The translations under genes and the position numbers were made by a program. The notes under the pieces were generated by a model. The model made no database searches and was not told the origin of the DNA. It saw nothing but the letters and a program-made list of their open reading frames with translations. Source: an uncultured Bacteroidaceae bacterium (lineage in GTDB: Bacteria > Bacteroidota > Bacteroidia > Bacteroidales > Bacteroidaceae). Taken from it: a stretch of 64,000 nt of DNA. Positions 26,203-35,511 of the stretch are shown here, in pieces. Within the stretch, counting starts at the first letter, position 1. Every line of letters starts with the position of its first letter. Location of the stretch: assembly GCA_905235525.1 (NCBI GenBank), contig CAJOLW010000014.1, positions 1 through 64,000 of the forward strand. The letters are read 5' to 3'.

Positions 26203-29049
26203 ATGAGAAAAATCTTTCGTTTTTTAGGTGCTGTATGTGGAGCGTCACTTGTGGCTCTGCAAGCATCGGCACAAAATCCTTTTGTGCAAACATGGTTTAC
26301 CAGCGATCCGGCACCAATGGTGCATGGTGACAAAATCTATGTCTATACAGGTCATGATGAGGACAAGGCAGACTTCTTCTGGATGCAGGAGTGGCGTGTC
26401 TATAGTTCTGCTGACATGGTGAACTGGACTGATCATGGCAGTCCTTTGGCTCTGGAAAGTTTCAGTTGGGCAGACGACCGTGCTTGGGCAGGGCAGTGCA
26501 TTGAGCGCAATGGCAAATTCTATTGGTACATCTGTGCCCATTCCCGTTTATCGGGTGGTATGGCAATTGGGGTGGCTGTGGGTGATTCACCAACGGGACC
26601 TTTCCGTGATGCCATTGGAAAGCCACTCTATGAGAATGGCAGTTGGGACCACATCGACCCCACCGTGTTCATCGACGATGATGGTCAGGCATGGCTCTAT
26701 TGGGGCAATCCTCGCATCTACTACCTGAAGTTGAACGAGGACATGATCAGCATCAATGGTGAGGTGAAGCAGATGGAGATGACGGAAGAGGGTTTCGGTG
26801 CTCCCGATATGGCAAAGCGTGACAGGGAGAAGAAATATAAGGACACCTACACCGAAGGTCCTTGGATTATGAAGAAGCCGCAAATGGGTGAAGCGAAGAA
26901 GGGCACAAAGGCAACCAAGGGATATTACCTTCTCTATGCAGCAGGTGGTGTGCCTGAGCATATTGCTTATTCAGAGGCACTTACTCCAGAAGGTCCTTGG
27001 ACATACAAGGGAACCATCATGCCGGAGGGCGGAACGGGTTCGTTCACTAATCACTGCGGTTACGAGCGTTTCAAAGGGCACGATTACTTCTTCTATCATA
27101 CAGGGAAACTCCCAGGCGGTGGTGGTTTCGGCCGTAGTGTGGCTGTGGAGGAGTTCAAGTTCAATCCTGACGGCACATTCCCAACCATCCAACCCACAGA
27201 TAAAGGCGTCGAGCCTGTCGGCACACTGAATCCATACGAACGTGTGGAAGCGGAGACAATGGCATTCTCGAAAGGTGTGAAGAGTGAATGGAACGATGAA
27301 ACAGGTGTGTATATTTCTGAGATACACAATGGTGACTACATCAAGTTGCAGGCTGTGAACTTTGGAAAGAAAGTGCCTCGCACTTTCACTGCCAGCGTGG
27401 CAAGTGCCCTCAGAGGTGGTTCTATTGAAGTGCGTATCGACAGTCTTGAAGGTAAAGTGATTGCGCGCCTTGAAGTGGGTCACACTGGCGGCTGGGAAAA
27501 ATGGAAAGAGGAAGTCATTGACATCCGTACTCCCGTGGCAGGTGTTCACGACCTCTACTTTGTGTTTAAAGGCAGAAAGGGTGTGAAGGTTTGCAATTTC
27601 GATTGGTGGCAGTTCCGTGGCATCGAGGAGTGCAATATGCCGCTCTTCACCACGAAATATACTGCAGACCCCTCTCCATTGGTGGTAGGCGACACGTTGT
27701 TCCTTTACACTTCCCATGATGCCCATCCTGAAGACATTCCAGATGAGAATGAGAAGAACTCTGCAGGTTTCTTCATGTATGATTGGCTGCTTTGGTCAAC
27801 GACCGATATGGTCAACTGGACTGAGCATGGTGCCGTTGCATCGCTCCGTGACTTTGAGTGGCGTAGTCGTGAGAATGGTGGTTGGGCTATTCAGACGGTG
27901 GAACGTAACGGTAAGTTCTACCTTTATGCTCCGTTGCATGGACATGGTATTGGCGTGCTGGTGGCAGACTCTCCTTACGGACCATTCAAAGACCCACTTG
28001 GCAAGCCACTTGTGTGGCAACAGGAACATTGGGATGACATCGACCCATCAGTTTTTATTGATGATGATGGCCAAGCCTATATGTATTGGGGCAATCCCCA
28101 TGTCTATTACGTCAAACTCAATGAGGACATGATCTCTACCAGTGGCGACATCCATGTGCTTAATCAGCAGGACGGTGTGATGCGTCCTGTTAAAGAGGAA
28201 GGCTCAAAGATTAATCTAAGGGTGTCTTGGCAACAGAAGTCTAACTGGGCTATTCAGCACTACCAGGAAGGTCCTTGGTTCTACAAGCGTAACGGACATT
28301 ATTATATGGCATTCGCTTCTACCTGCTGTCCCGAGGCCCTCGGTTATGCTATGAGCGATGGTCCTACAGGTAAATGGACTGAGATGGGTTACATTATGCG
28401 TCCAACAGAGCGTGACCGTGGCAACCATCCTGGCATCTGTGACTACAAGGGTAAGAGTTATGTGTTCGGTCAGAACTACGACATCATGCACATTGACACC
28501 TGGGAACATCACGAGCGCCGTTCTGTCAGTGGGCAGGAAATCACTTACAATGCTGACGGCACTATTCAGGAAATTCCTTATTGGCTCGATCAGGAACCGA
28601 TGAAACAAATCGAATACCTCAATCCTTACAAGCGTGTGGAGGCTGAGACCATGGCTTGGGGTAAGGGCTTGAAGAGTTCGAAGATGGGCATCAAGAACAC
28701 AGGTGTTGTGAAAGATATGCCTTACTCGACAGGTCGTGTGAACATGTACATCACTGATATTGACGAAGGTGAATATATCCGTGTGCGTGGTGTTGACTTC
28801 GGCAGTGAAGGTGCCAAGAAATTCTTGGCAAGCGTTGCATCAGCCACGGGAAACGGAAATATCGTCCTGCGTATTGACGAAATCGAAGGACAGGAAATTG
28901 GTCGTGTGGCTGTGAAGGCAACTGGCGCTGATGAAAAATTCAGTACGATCACTACGAAAGTGGAGAATGTGAAGGGTGTTCACGACCTTTATCTGCACTT
29001 CGAGAACTTGAACGGCACGTTCAATTTCGACTGGTGGCAATTCCAATAA
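26203..29049 (+). CDS. Secreted tandem GH43-CBM6-GH43-CBM6 enzyme
   Basis: The 948-residue protein has a signal peptide (ending QASAQ) and two similar halves. Each half is a five-bladed GH43 propeller followed by a CBM6-like beta sandwich beginning NPYKRVEAETMAWGKG or NPYERVEAETMAFSKG and ending FNFDWWQF or CNFDWWQF. Both propellers keep the three expected acids: D35, D152 and E218 in the first; about D489, D614 and E689 in the second. Family activity is arabinofuranosidase or xylosidase on hemicellulose. The two halves are clearly diverged, with insertions of differing length, so it is an old duplication with possibly different linkage specificity. Promoter at 26145. Confidence 0.9.
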   Translation: MRKIFRFLGAVCGASLVALQASAQNPFVQTWFTSDPAPMVHGDKIYVYTGHDEDKADFFWMQEWRVYSSADMVNWTDHGSPLALESFSWADDRAWAGQCIERNGKFYWYICAHSRLSGGMAIGVAVGDSPTGPFRDAIGKPLYENGSWDHIDPTVFIDDDGQAWLYWGNPRIYYLKLNEDMISINGEVKQMEMTEEGFGAPDMAKRDREKKYKDTYTEGPWIMKKPQMGEAKKGTKATKGYYLLYAAGGVPEHIAYSEALTPEGPWTYKGTIMPEGGTGSFTNHCGYERFKGHDYFFYHTGKLPGGGGFGRSVAVEEFKFNPDGTFPTIQPTDKGVEPVGTLNPYERVEAETMAFSKGVKSEWNDETGVYISEIHNGDYIKLQAVNFGKKVPRTFTASVASALRGGSIEVRIDSLEGKVIARLEVGHTGGWEKWKEEVIDIRTPVAGVHDLYFVFKGRKGVKVCNFDWWQFRGIEECNMPLFTTKYTADPSPLVVGDTLFLYTSHDAHPEDIPDENEKNSAGFFMYDWLLWSTTDMVNWTEHGAVASLRDFEWRSRENGGWAIQTVERNGKFYLYAPLHGHGIGVLVADSPYGPFKDPLGKPLVWQQEHWDDIDPSVFIDDDGQAYMYWGNPHVYYVKLNEDMISTSGDIHVLNQQDGVMRPVKEEGSKINLRVSWQQKSNWAIQHYQEGPWFYKRNGHYYMAFASTCCPEALGYAMSDGPTGKWTEMGYIMRPTERDRGNHPGICDYKGKSYVFGQNYDIMHIDTWEHHERRSVSGQEITYNADGTIQEIPYWLDQEPMKQIEYLNPYKRVEAETMAWGKGLKSSKMGIKNTGVVKDMPYSTGRVNMYITDIDEGEYIRVRGVDFGSEGAKKFLASVASATGNGNIVLRIDEIEGQEIGRVAVKATGADEKFSTITTKVENVKGVHDLYLHFENLNGTFNFDWWQFQ

Positions 29050-29069
29050 TCGTTTAGAGAAAAACTTGT

Positions 29070-29108
29070 AAATCATCCCAATTAACGGTAGGTTGATTGG
29101 GATGATTT
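29070..29108. terminator. Bidirectional terminator after the GH43 gene
   Basis: A 13-bp perfect stem (29070-29082 with 29096-29108) with AT runs on both sides. It lies directly against the stop of the convergent HAD gene. Confidence 0.8.
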
Positions 29109-29807
29109 TTAATGAAGTAAATTGTCGATGGTCGTTGTCCAATCCGTAGAAGGTGGGGCGACGACTATCCCATTTTCGGTTTTCGATGTCTCGGCATGAA
29201 GTGTGTGGAACCCTAAATCCCTTGCTGCCTCCACATTGGGTGTCGAATCATCAATGAAGAGGCATTCTTCTGCTTGTGCGCTGATGTCCTCCAATACTTT
29301 CAGGTAGATGTCATCGTTTGGCTTCGCCATGTGCATCTCTTGGGAAAGGAAAGTGTGGTCGAAGAGTTCATCTACCACCTTCTGACCGCCAAAACAATTT
29401 TTCATGATTTTCAGCCAATGAGCCTCATTGGTGTTGGATAGCATGCAGATGGTGTACCCCCGCTGCTTCAATTTTTTCAACTTGTCCAAGCGGTAGGGTG
29501 GAATGGCGATACAGCAAGAGTTCCACGCCTCCAGCACCTGCTCTCTTGTTGTCCCCTCTTTGCAATGTCTTCTTACTCCCTCCAGAAAATCTTCAGTCGT
29601 GATGTCACCTGTCTGATAGAGGTGCATGGCTCCGTTGGCAACGATGCCTTCTCCCAACACTGCGGCTTTGGTGCCTGTTGGGGTCTGCATGCCCTTTTTT
29701 TCAAAAGCGTTGAAGTCTATGCCCAATGCCAGCATCTGTTGCAGGCAGTAATTCAGGTCAATGTCAAGTAACACACCTCCCAAATCAAAAATAATAATCT
29801 TAATCAT
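29109..29807 (-). CDS. HAD family hydrolase (HAD-IA)
   Basis: A 232-residue HAD phosphatase with motif I FDLGGVLLDID, motif II MLSNTNEAHW, Lys in HMAKPNDDIY and motif IV LFIDDSTPNVEAARDLG. The N-terminal pattern resembles YihX/alpha-D-glucose-1-phosphate phosphatase-like HAD proteins. The substrate is unknown. The start at 29807 (MIKIIIFDLGG) is chosen; the open frame reaches 29825. mscS lies upstream on the same strand. Confidence 0.88.
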   Translation of the reverse strand: MIKIIIFDLGGVLLDIDLNYCLQQMLALGIDFNAFEKKGMQTPTGTKAAVLGEGIVANGAMHLYQTGDITTEDFLEGVRRHCKEGTTREQVLEAWNSCCIAIPPYRLDKLKKLKQRGYTICMLSNTNEAHWLKIMKNCFGGQKVVDELFDHTFLSQEMHMAKPNDDIYLKVLEDISAQAEECLFIDDSTPNVEAARDLGFHTLHAETSKTENGIVVAPPSTDWTTTIDNLLH

Positions 29808-29849
29808 TTCCTCGGTGTATAGCAAATAGTAAATGGCTAAATCCGCACA

Positions 29850-30719
29850 TCATTTGATGTGTACATCCATCTGTTGGAATGGAATCTCGATGCCTGCTTT
29901 GCCCAATTCTCGATAAACCTTTTCAGTTGTCTCAAATTTCACGTTCCAGAAGTCGGATGCCTTCACCCATATACGCATTTGGAAGGTAATGCTGCTACTG
30001 CCCATACTGGTCATGGGAATGAAAGGGGCAAACACGCCACTCTGCAGGATACGCTCATCTGCATCAATGATGTTCATCAACACTTTGCGCACATCATCAG
30101 GATTAGTACCGTAAGCCACTTCTACATCTATGTCCACACGACGAGTGGGTGCCTTTGTTGAGTTCTTCAGGCTTCCTGTTGCCAAAGGTCCATTGGGAAT
30201 AATGACGGTTTGATTGTCGGGAGTGCCCAGTATAGTGCTGAATATTTGTATTTCTCTCACGGTTCCTGCGAATCCCTGTGCCTCAATGAAATCCCCCACT
30301 TTATAGGGCTTTAGTAATAGAATCAGCACACCACCTGCAAAGTTTTGCAAAGTGCCACTTAACGCCATACCTACAGCAATACCAGCCGAAGCAAACACTG
30401 CCAAGAAGGAACTGGTGTCAATACCCAAAATGCCAATAATGATGATGGCAAGCAACACGTTGAGAGAAATGGACACAAGACTGTTTAGGAACGAAGTCAG
30501 CGATGCTTCCACTTTTCGCTTTTGTGTGATAGTTCGCAATGCCTTGGTAGCATATTTGATGATGAATCGCCCCACAAAATAGACGATGAGTGCTAATAGC
30601 ACATTCTTCCCGAACTGTACGATATAATTGATCACATCGTTTAGGGCAATCTTGCTGAAATCCAAGTTGCTCAATTCTGACACGATGTCATTACCTGTTC
30701 CTATACTGTTTCCTTCCAT
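29850..30719 (-). CDS. mscS: MscS family mechanosensitive channel
   Basis: A 289-residue inner-membrane channel that opens on osmotic downshock. It has three hydrophobic spans, the Gly/Ala-rich pore helix (AVFASAGIAVGMALSGTLQNFAGGVLILL), the beta domain VGDFIEAQGFAGTVREIQIF and the C-terminal segment GIEIPFQQMDVHI. The start ATG at 30719 is supported by the -7 box at 30759-30766, which overlaps the longer open frame to 30761. Confidence 0.92.
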   Translation of the reverse strand: MEGNSIGTGNDIVSELSNLDFSKIALNDVINYIVQFGKNVLLALIVYFVGRFIIKYATKALRTITQKRKVEASLTSFLNSLVSISLNVLLAIIIIGILGIDTSSFLAVFASAGIAVGMALSGTLQNFAGGVLILLLKPYKVGDFIEAQGFAGTVREIQIFSTILGTPDNQTVIIPNGPLATGSLKNSTKAPTRRVDIDVEVAYGTNPDDVRKVLMNIIDADERILQSGVFAPFIPMTSMGSSSITFQMRIWVKASDFWNVKFETTEKVYRELGKAGIEIPFQQMDVHIK

Positions 30720-30758
30720 TTGATGAAATCTTTTATTAATCTTGTTTGAAATCGAGTG

Positions 30759-30766
30759 CAAAGGTA
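30759..30766 (-). promoter_or_regulatory. -7 box (TACCTTTG) for mscS
   Basis: TACCTTTG on the minus strand, 40 nt before the mscS start and divergent from the ABC transporter promoter 65 bp away. Confidence 0.6.
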
Positions 30767-30830
30767 CGAAAATATATTCAAACTTTTTACGTTTTCCTTC
30801 TCTTCATTTGTTTCAGGGGGATTTTTTGTG

Positions 30831-30838
30831 TACCTTTG
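30831..30838 (+). promoter_or_regulatory. -7 box (TACCTTTG) for the ABC transporter gene
   Basis: TACCTTTG, 32 nt before the ATG at 30870. It lies inside the longer open frame and so rules out the upstream start. Confidence 0.6.
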
Positions 30839-30869
30839 TAGCCGATATCGTGAACGTGTGAAAAGGCTG

Positions 30870-32450
30870 ATGAATTACGTAAAATGGATATGGATTAACA
30901 TGCAGGGTATCCGCTGGAATACAGCGGTGCGTGTCGTGGTGGGAGTAGGGCAAGTGATGCTTGGCTTGCTGATGGTGTGGCTCAGCCGCCGATTTATAGA
31001 TGAAACGATTCGCACAGGAACGATGGAAGATGTGTTGATGATGGTCGGATGGTTGATCTTGACCATTTTGGGTGGTGTGGCATTACGGCAAGTGGGTTAT
31101 TGGATGTCTGTTACTACCAATGTTCGACAAACCAATGTTCTCCGATTGCGTATTTTTAGTAGTTTGTTTCGCCGTCAACTCTACAATGGGCAAGAAATCC
31201 ATTCAGGCGATGTAACCTCACGACTGGCAAAGGATATAGAGCAAGTGAGTGCTATTTGTACTGACACTTTGCCCCAGATGGTCATTACCTTGATACAGCT
31301 CTGTGGTGCATTCTTGTTGATGCGGTGGTTTGATGAATGGTTGGCATGGGCTTTGCTGTTAATCACGCCTTTGGCTCTCATGTTCAGTAAACTTGTTGCC
31401 AGAAAATTGCGACAAATGACACTTGATATTCGACAGGATGAAAGCCGGATTCAGATGCACGTGCAAGAGGGGGTGGAACATAATGCAGTGCTACGTTCCT
31501 TGAACAGTGAACAATGGGTGACGGAACGACTTGACATCATGCAACAGAAATTGCAGGGCAATGTGATGCGGCGTACTCATTTCACGATTGCGGCTCGCCT
31601 TGTCCTCGGATGTGTTTTCAGCCTTGGCTACCTTCTGGCTTTCGTATGGGGTGGCATAGGACTTCGTAACGGAACGATAACCTTTGGTGTAATGACATCG
31701 TTTTTGCAACTTGTCGGTATGATTCAGCATCCGATATTGCAGTTGCTGAATATGGCGCCAGGAGTGATACATGCTACCGCCAGCATCGACAGATTGATAG
31801 ATTTGGAAGAGAATGATTCGCCGACTCTGATACGGAATGTGAATGATAAACGTCCTGCAGGCATACGTTTCAATGATGTAAGTTTTCAGTATGCCACAGG
31901 CGAAAAAAAGGTTCTGGAGTGTTTCACCCACGACTTCAGACCGGGCTCAAAAACGGCTATCATGGGTGAGACAGGAATTGGTAAAACCACGTTGTTTCGT
32001 TTGATTCTAGGTTTTATTGCACCGACAGAAGGAACACTTGAAACGGGCGGTAATATCTGTTTTGTGCCTCAAGGCAATACATTGATGAGTGGAACCATCC
32101 GCTATAATTTGCTGTTGGGTAATCCCAAAGCCACAGATGAGGAACTGAAGGAGGTGTTACATACCGCCTGCGCTGATTTTGTGTATAATCTGCCAGAAGG
32201 AGTTGAAACAGAACTTGGTGAACGTGGAGGTGGATTGAGTGAGGGGCAGGCACAGCGGATAGCCATTGCTCGTGGATTGCTTCATGGTGGAGATATTCTT
32301 TTGCTTGATGAAATAAGTAGTTCACTTGATGAACCTACAGAAAAAGAATTGTATCACCGCTTGTTTAGGGCGTTTCCACAAAAAACAATGCTTTTCATTA
32401 CTCATCGCTCGTCTATCACAGCCATTTGTGATGAAGTGATTTATCTGTAA
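30870..32450 (+). CDS. ABC exporter half-transporter (fused permease and ATPase)
   Basis: A 526-residue protein, short for this class. The N-terminal type I exporter membrane domain (about 1-300, six spans) is followed by a nucleotide-binding domain with Walker A GETGIGKTT, Q-loop region FVPQGNTLMSG, signature LSEGQAQR, Walker B ILLLDEISS and H-loop ITHRS. The signature has an E where most have G (LSEGQ rather than LSGGQ). It probably works as a homodimer exporting a lipid, peptide or drug; the substrate is unknown. It is a single-gene unit. Confidence 0.88.
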   Translation: MNYVKWIWINMQGIRWNTAVRVVVGVGQVMLGLLMVWLSRRFIDETIRTGTMEDVLMMVGWLILTILGGVALRQVGYWMSVTTNVRQTNVLRLRIFSSLFRRQLYNGQEIHSGDVTSRLAKDIEQVSAICTDTLPQMVITLIQLCGAFLLMRWFDEWLAWALLLITPLALMFSKLVARKLRQMTLDIRQDESRIQMHVQEGVEHNAVLRSLNSEQWVTERLDIMQQKLQGNVMRRTHFTIAARLVLGCVFSLGYLLAFVWGGIGLRNGTITFGVMTSFLQLVGMIQHPILQLLNMAPGVIHATASIDRLIDLEENDSPTLIRNVNDKRPAGIRFNDVSFQYATGEKKVLECFTHDFRPGSKTAIMGETGIGKTTLFRLILGFIAPTEGTLETGGNICFVPQGNTLMSGTIRYNLLLGNPKATDEELKEVLHTACADFVYNLPEGVETELGERGGGLSEGQAQRIAIARGLLHGGDILLLDEISSSLDEPTEKELYHRLFRAFPQKTMLFITHRSSITAICDEVIYL

Positions 32451-32558
32451 TGTTTTTTATTGCTTCTAAGAGTGGAAGAAAAGGAATGTGGAGTGGATGT
32501 TTTTGTGGAGAGCGTGTGAAATATGTCGTTAGAATGTGTTTTTCTGAATTTTATTTTG

Positions 32559-32566
32559 TAACTTTG
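32559..32566 (+). promoter_or_regulatory. -7 box (TAACTTTG) for lysS
   Basis: TAACTTTG, 32 nt before the lysS start codon. Confidence 0.65.
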
Positions 32567-32597
32567 CACCATAAACTATATATAGTAGATTAGAAAA

Positions 32598-34355
32598 ATG
32601 AATGTACTCGAACTTTCAGAGCAGGAGATTAACAGAAGAAATAATCTTCAAACCTTGAAGGAAATGGGCATAGACCCATATCCGGCAGCAGAATATCCAA
32701 CTGACGCTTTTTCAACAGAAATCATAGCCAATTTCAAAGACCCAGCAGTGGATGCTGACGGAAAACCAACAGAGCCACTTCGTGAGGTGCGTATTGCAGG
32801 TCGCATGATGAGCCGTCGTGTGATGGGTAAGGCAAGTTTTGTAGAGTTGCAGGACTCGAAAGGAAGGATTCAGGTGTATGTAACCCGTGACGATATTTGT
32901 CCAGAAGAGAATAAAGACCTGTATAATGTGGTGTTCAAGAAATTGCTGGATTTGGGTGATTTCATTGGTGTGAAAGGTTTTGTGTTCCGTACGCAGACGG
33001 GTGAAATCAGTGTGCATGCGCAGTCGCTCACCGTTTTGGCAAAGAGTTTGAAGCCGTTGCCTATCGTGAAAGAGAAAGATGGTCAGGTGTTTGATGCATT
33101 TGAAGACCCCGAATTGCGATACCGCCAGCGTTATGTGGATTTGATTGTAAACAACGGCGTGAAGGACACGTTCCTAAAGCGTGCCACGATTCTGCGTACG
33201 ATGCGTCATGTATTTGATGAAGCGGGCTTTACAGAAGTGGAAACTCCTATCCTTCAGCAGATTGCGGGCGGTGCGTCGGCTCGTCCGTTTATCACGCACC
33301 ACAATGCGCTCAATGTGGATTTGTATCTTCGTATTGCAACAGAACTCTATTTGAAGCGTCTGATTGTGGGTGGTTTTGAGGGTGTGTATGAGATTGGTCG
33401 CAACTTCCGCAACGAGGGTATGGACAGAAGCCACAACCCTGAGTTCACTTGCATGGAGTTGTATGTGGCTTATAAGGACTATAACTGGATGATGTCGTTC
33501 ACAGAGCAGTTGCTGGAGAAAATTTGCGTGGCTGTGAACGGAACGACAGATGTGAAGATTGGCGACAATGTGGTGAGTTTCAAGGCTCCATATCGTCGCC
33601 TGCCTATCTTGGATGCCATCAAGGAGAAGACAGGTTTCGACTGCGAAGGCAAGTCGGAGGAGGAGATTCGTGCGTTCTGTTTGCAGAAAGGCATGGAGGT
33701 AGATGAGACGATGGGTAAGGGAAAACTGATTGACGAACTCTTTGGCGAGTTCTGTGAAGGTTCTTTCATTCAGCCAACTTTCATCACTGATTATCCTGTG
33801 GAAATGTCGCCGCTGACGAAGATGCACCGTTCGAAGGCGGGTCTGACCGAACGCTTCGAACTGATGGTGAATGGGAGGGAGTTGGCAAACGCTTACTCAG
33901 AGTTGAACGACCCGATTGACCAAGAGGAACGTTTCGTGGAGCAGATGAAACTGGCTGACAAGGGTGACGACGAGGCGATGGTGATTGACCACGACTTCCT
34001 GCGCGCCTTGCAGTATGGCATGCCTCCCACATCGGGCATCGGCATCGGCATTGACCGTTTGGCCATCTTGATGACGGGTCAGCCCACCATTCAGGAAGTG
34101 CTTTTGTTCCCCACCATGAAGCCTGAGAAGAAGGCACCGCGCGACAGTGTGGAGAAGTTTGTGGAACTCGGTTTCTCTGAGGACATCGTGCCTGTTTTGT
34201 ATAAGGTGGGTTACAATCTGGTGAGCGACCTCGAAGGTGGCAATGCTCAGAAGATTCAGCAACAGATTGGTGAGGTGCTGAAGAAGTACAAACTCGACAT
34301 TCAGAAACCGAGTGTGGACGAAATCAGCAACATTGTTTCTAAAGTTAAAAACTAA
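32598..34355 (+). CDS. lysS: Lysyl-tRNA synthetase, class II
   Basis: Charges tRNA-Lys. The protein is 585 residues, longer than the roughly 505 of most bacteria. It has the N-terminal OB fold anticodon-binding domain (RIAGRMMSRRVMGKASFVEL), class II motif 2 (FRNEGMDRSHNPEFTC) and motif 3 (GIGIGIDRLAILM). An extra C-terminal helical segment of about 75 residues follows (VEKFVELGFSEDIVPVLYK), common in Bacteroidota LysRS. The final codons (KVKN and stop) lie in the AT-rich palindromic element copy 3. Confidence 0.96.
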   Translation: MNVLELSEQEINRRNNLQTLKEMGIDPYPAAEYPTDAFSTEIIANFKDPAVDADGKPTEPLREVRIAGRMMSRRVMGKASFVELQDSKGRIQVYVTRDDICPEENKDLYNVVFKKLLDLGDFIGVKGFVFRTQTGEISVHAQSLTVLAKSLKPLPIVKEKDGQVFDAFEDPELRYRQRYVDLIVNNGVKDTFLKRATILRTMRHVFDEAGFTEVETPILQQIAGGASARPFITHHNALNVDLYLRIATELYLKRLIVGGFEGVYEIGRNFRNEGMDRSHNPEFTCMELYVAYKDYNWMMSFTEQLLEKICVAVNGTTDVKIGDNVVSFKAPYRRLPILDAIKEKTGFDCEGKSEEEIRAFCLQKGMEVDETMGKGKLIDELFGEFCEGSFIQPTFITDYPVEMSPLTKMHRSKAGLTERFELMVNGRELANAYSELNDPIDQEERFVEQMKLADKGDDEAMVIDHDFLRALQYGMPPTSGIGIGIDRLAILMTGQPTIQEVLLFPTMKPEKKAPRDSVEKFVELGFSEDIVPVLYKVGYNLVSDLEGGNAQKIQQQIGEVLKKYKLDIQKPSVDEISNIVSKVKN

Positions 34356-34440
34356 AAACTAAAAGTTAAAAGTGAAAGAATCCACCATCCGGATGGCTGG
34401 TAACTATTACTTTTAGTTTTCCACTTTTAGTTTTTCACTT
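34342..34440. repeat. AAAACTAAAAGT palindromic element, copy 3
   Basis: Imperfect inverted repeat: left arm AACTAAAAACTAAAAGTTAA, right arm with CTTTTAGTTTTCCACTTTTA. It shares the AAAACTAAAAGT core with copies at 17635 and 22467. Its left arm encodes the last residues and stop of lysS (AAC TAA) and its right arm ends 14 nt before gpsA. Confidence 0.75.
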
Positions 34441-34453
34441 AAATTTTTGTAAT

Positions 34454-35455
34454 ATGCAGTTTCAGTCTTGTGGTAGAGTGGCAGTTTTGGGTGGCGGTAG
34501 TTGGGCTACAGCCATCGCGAAAATTGTCATGCACCATGAAGAAAAGATAACGTGGTATATGCGACGTGATGACCGCATTGAGGACTTCAAGCGCATGCAC
34601 CATAATCCGGCTTATCTGACGGGGGTTCACTTCGATGTGGAGCGAATCAATTTCTCCAGTGACATCAACGAGGTGGTGAAGAATAATGACACACTCATTT
34701 TTGTCATCCCTTCGCCCTATATCAAGAGCCACCTGAAAAAATTGAAGGCGAACATGAGGGAGAAGATGGTGGTGACGGCGATTAAGGGTATTGTGCCTGA
34801 CGAAAGTTTGACGGTGAGCCGCTATTTTGAGCGTCAGTACAACGTGCCGGAAGAGCAGGTGGCTTGTATTGGAGGACCCAGTCATGCAGAAGAAGTGGCT
34901 TTGGATCGCCTATGCTATTTGACAGTAGGATGTCGTGACCTTGACAATGCTCAGGTGGTGGCAGATTTGTTTGCCAACAAATATGTGAAAACGAATGTGT
35001 CACTTGATATAGAAGGCATTGAGTATTCATCGGTTCTGAAGAACGTGTATGCTATCGCGGCAGGTATTTGTCATGGCTTGAAATGGGGTGACAACTTTCA
35101 GGCAGTGTTGGTGTCGAATGCATTGCAGGAGATGAAACGTTTCCTCCGGGCGGTACAACCCGAAGAGCGTCATGTGAGTGACTCTGCTTATTTGGGCGAC
35201 TTGCTGGTGACGATGTACTCGAACTTCTCCCGTAACCGTGTGTTTGGTACGATGATAGGGCAGGGGTACTCGGTCAAGACGGCGCAGTTGGAAATGGAAA
35301 TGATTGCAGAGGGTTATTACGGCACTAACTGCATGAAGATTCTCAACAAACGCTATCATGTGAATATGCCGATTTTGGACGCAGTTTATAACATCCTCTA
35401 CGAAAAGATTTCACCGAGTGTAGAAATAAAGATATTAAGTGACTCACTGAGATAA
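34454..35455 (+). CDS. gpsA: Glycerol-3-phosphate dehydrogenase [NAD(P)+]
   Basis: Makes sn-glycerol-3-phosphate for phospholipid synthesis. The 333-residue protein has the Rossmann motif VLGGGSWATAIA, the substrate segment KGIVPDESLTVSRYF, GGPSHAEEVALD, the catalytic Lys region SVLKNVYAIAAGICHGL and GDNFQAVLV. It follows lysS and precedes pgi on the same strand. Confidence 0.95.
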   Translation: MQFQSCGRVAVLGGGSWATAIAKIVMHHEEKITWYMRRDDRIEDFKRMHHNPAYLTGVHFDVERINFSSDINEVVKNNDTLIFVIPSPYIKSHLKKLKANMREKMVVTAIKGIVPDESLTVSRYFERQYNVPEEQVACIGGPSHAEEVALDRLCYLTVGCRDLDNAQVVADLFANKYVKTNVSLDIEGIEYSSVLKNVYAIAAGICHGLKWGDNFQAVLVSNALQEMKRFLRAVQPEERHVSDSAYLGDLLVTMYSNFSRNRVFGTMIGQGYSVKTAQLEMEMIAEGYYGTNCMKILNKRYHVNMPILDAVYNILYEKISPSVEIKILSDSLR

Positions 35456-35511
35456 AGAATATAGTAACAGAGATTTTTTAAATAACATTCTTAACTTAAA
35501 TAAATCCTATT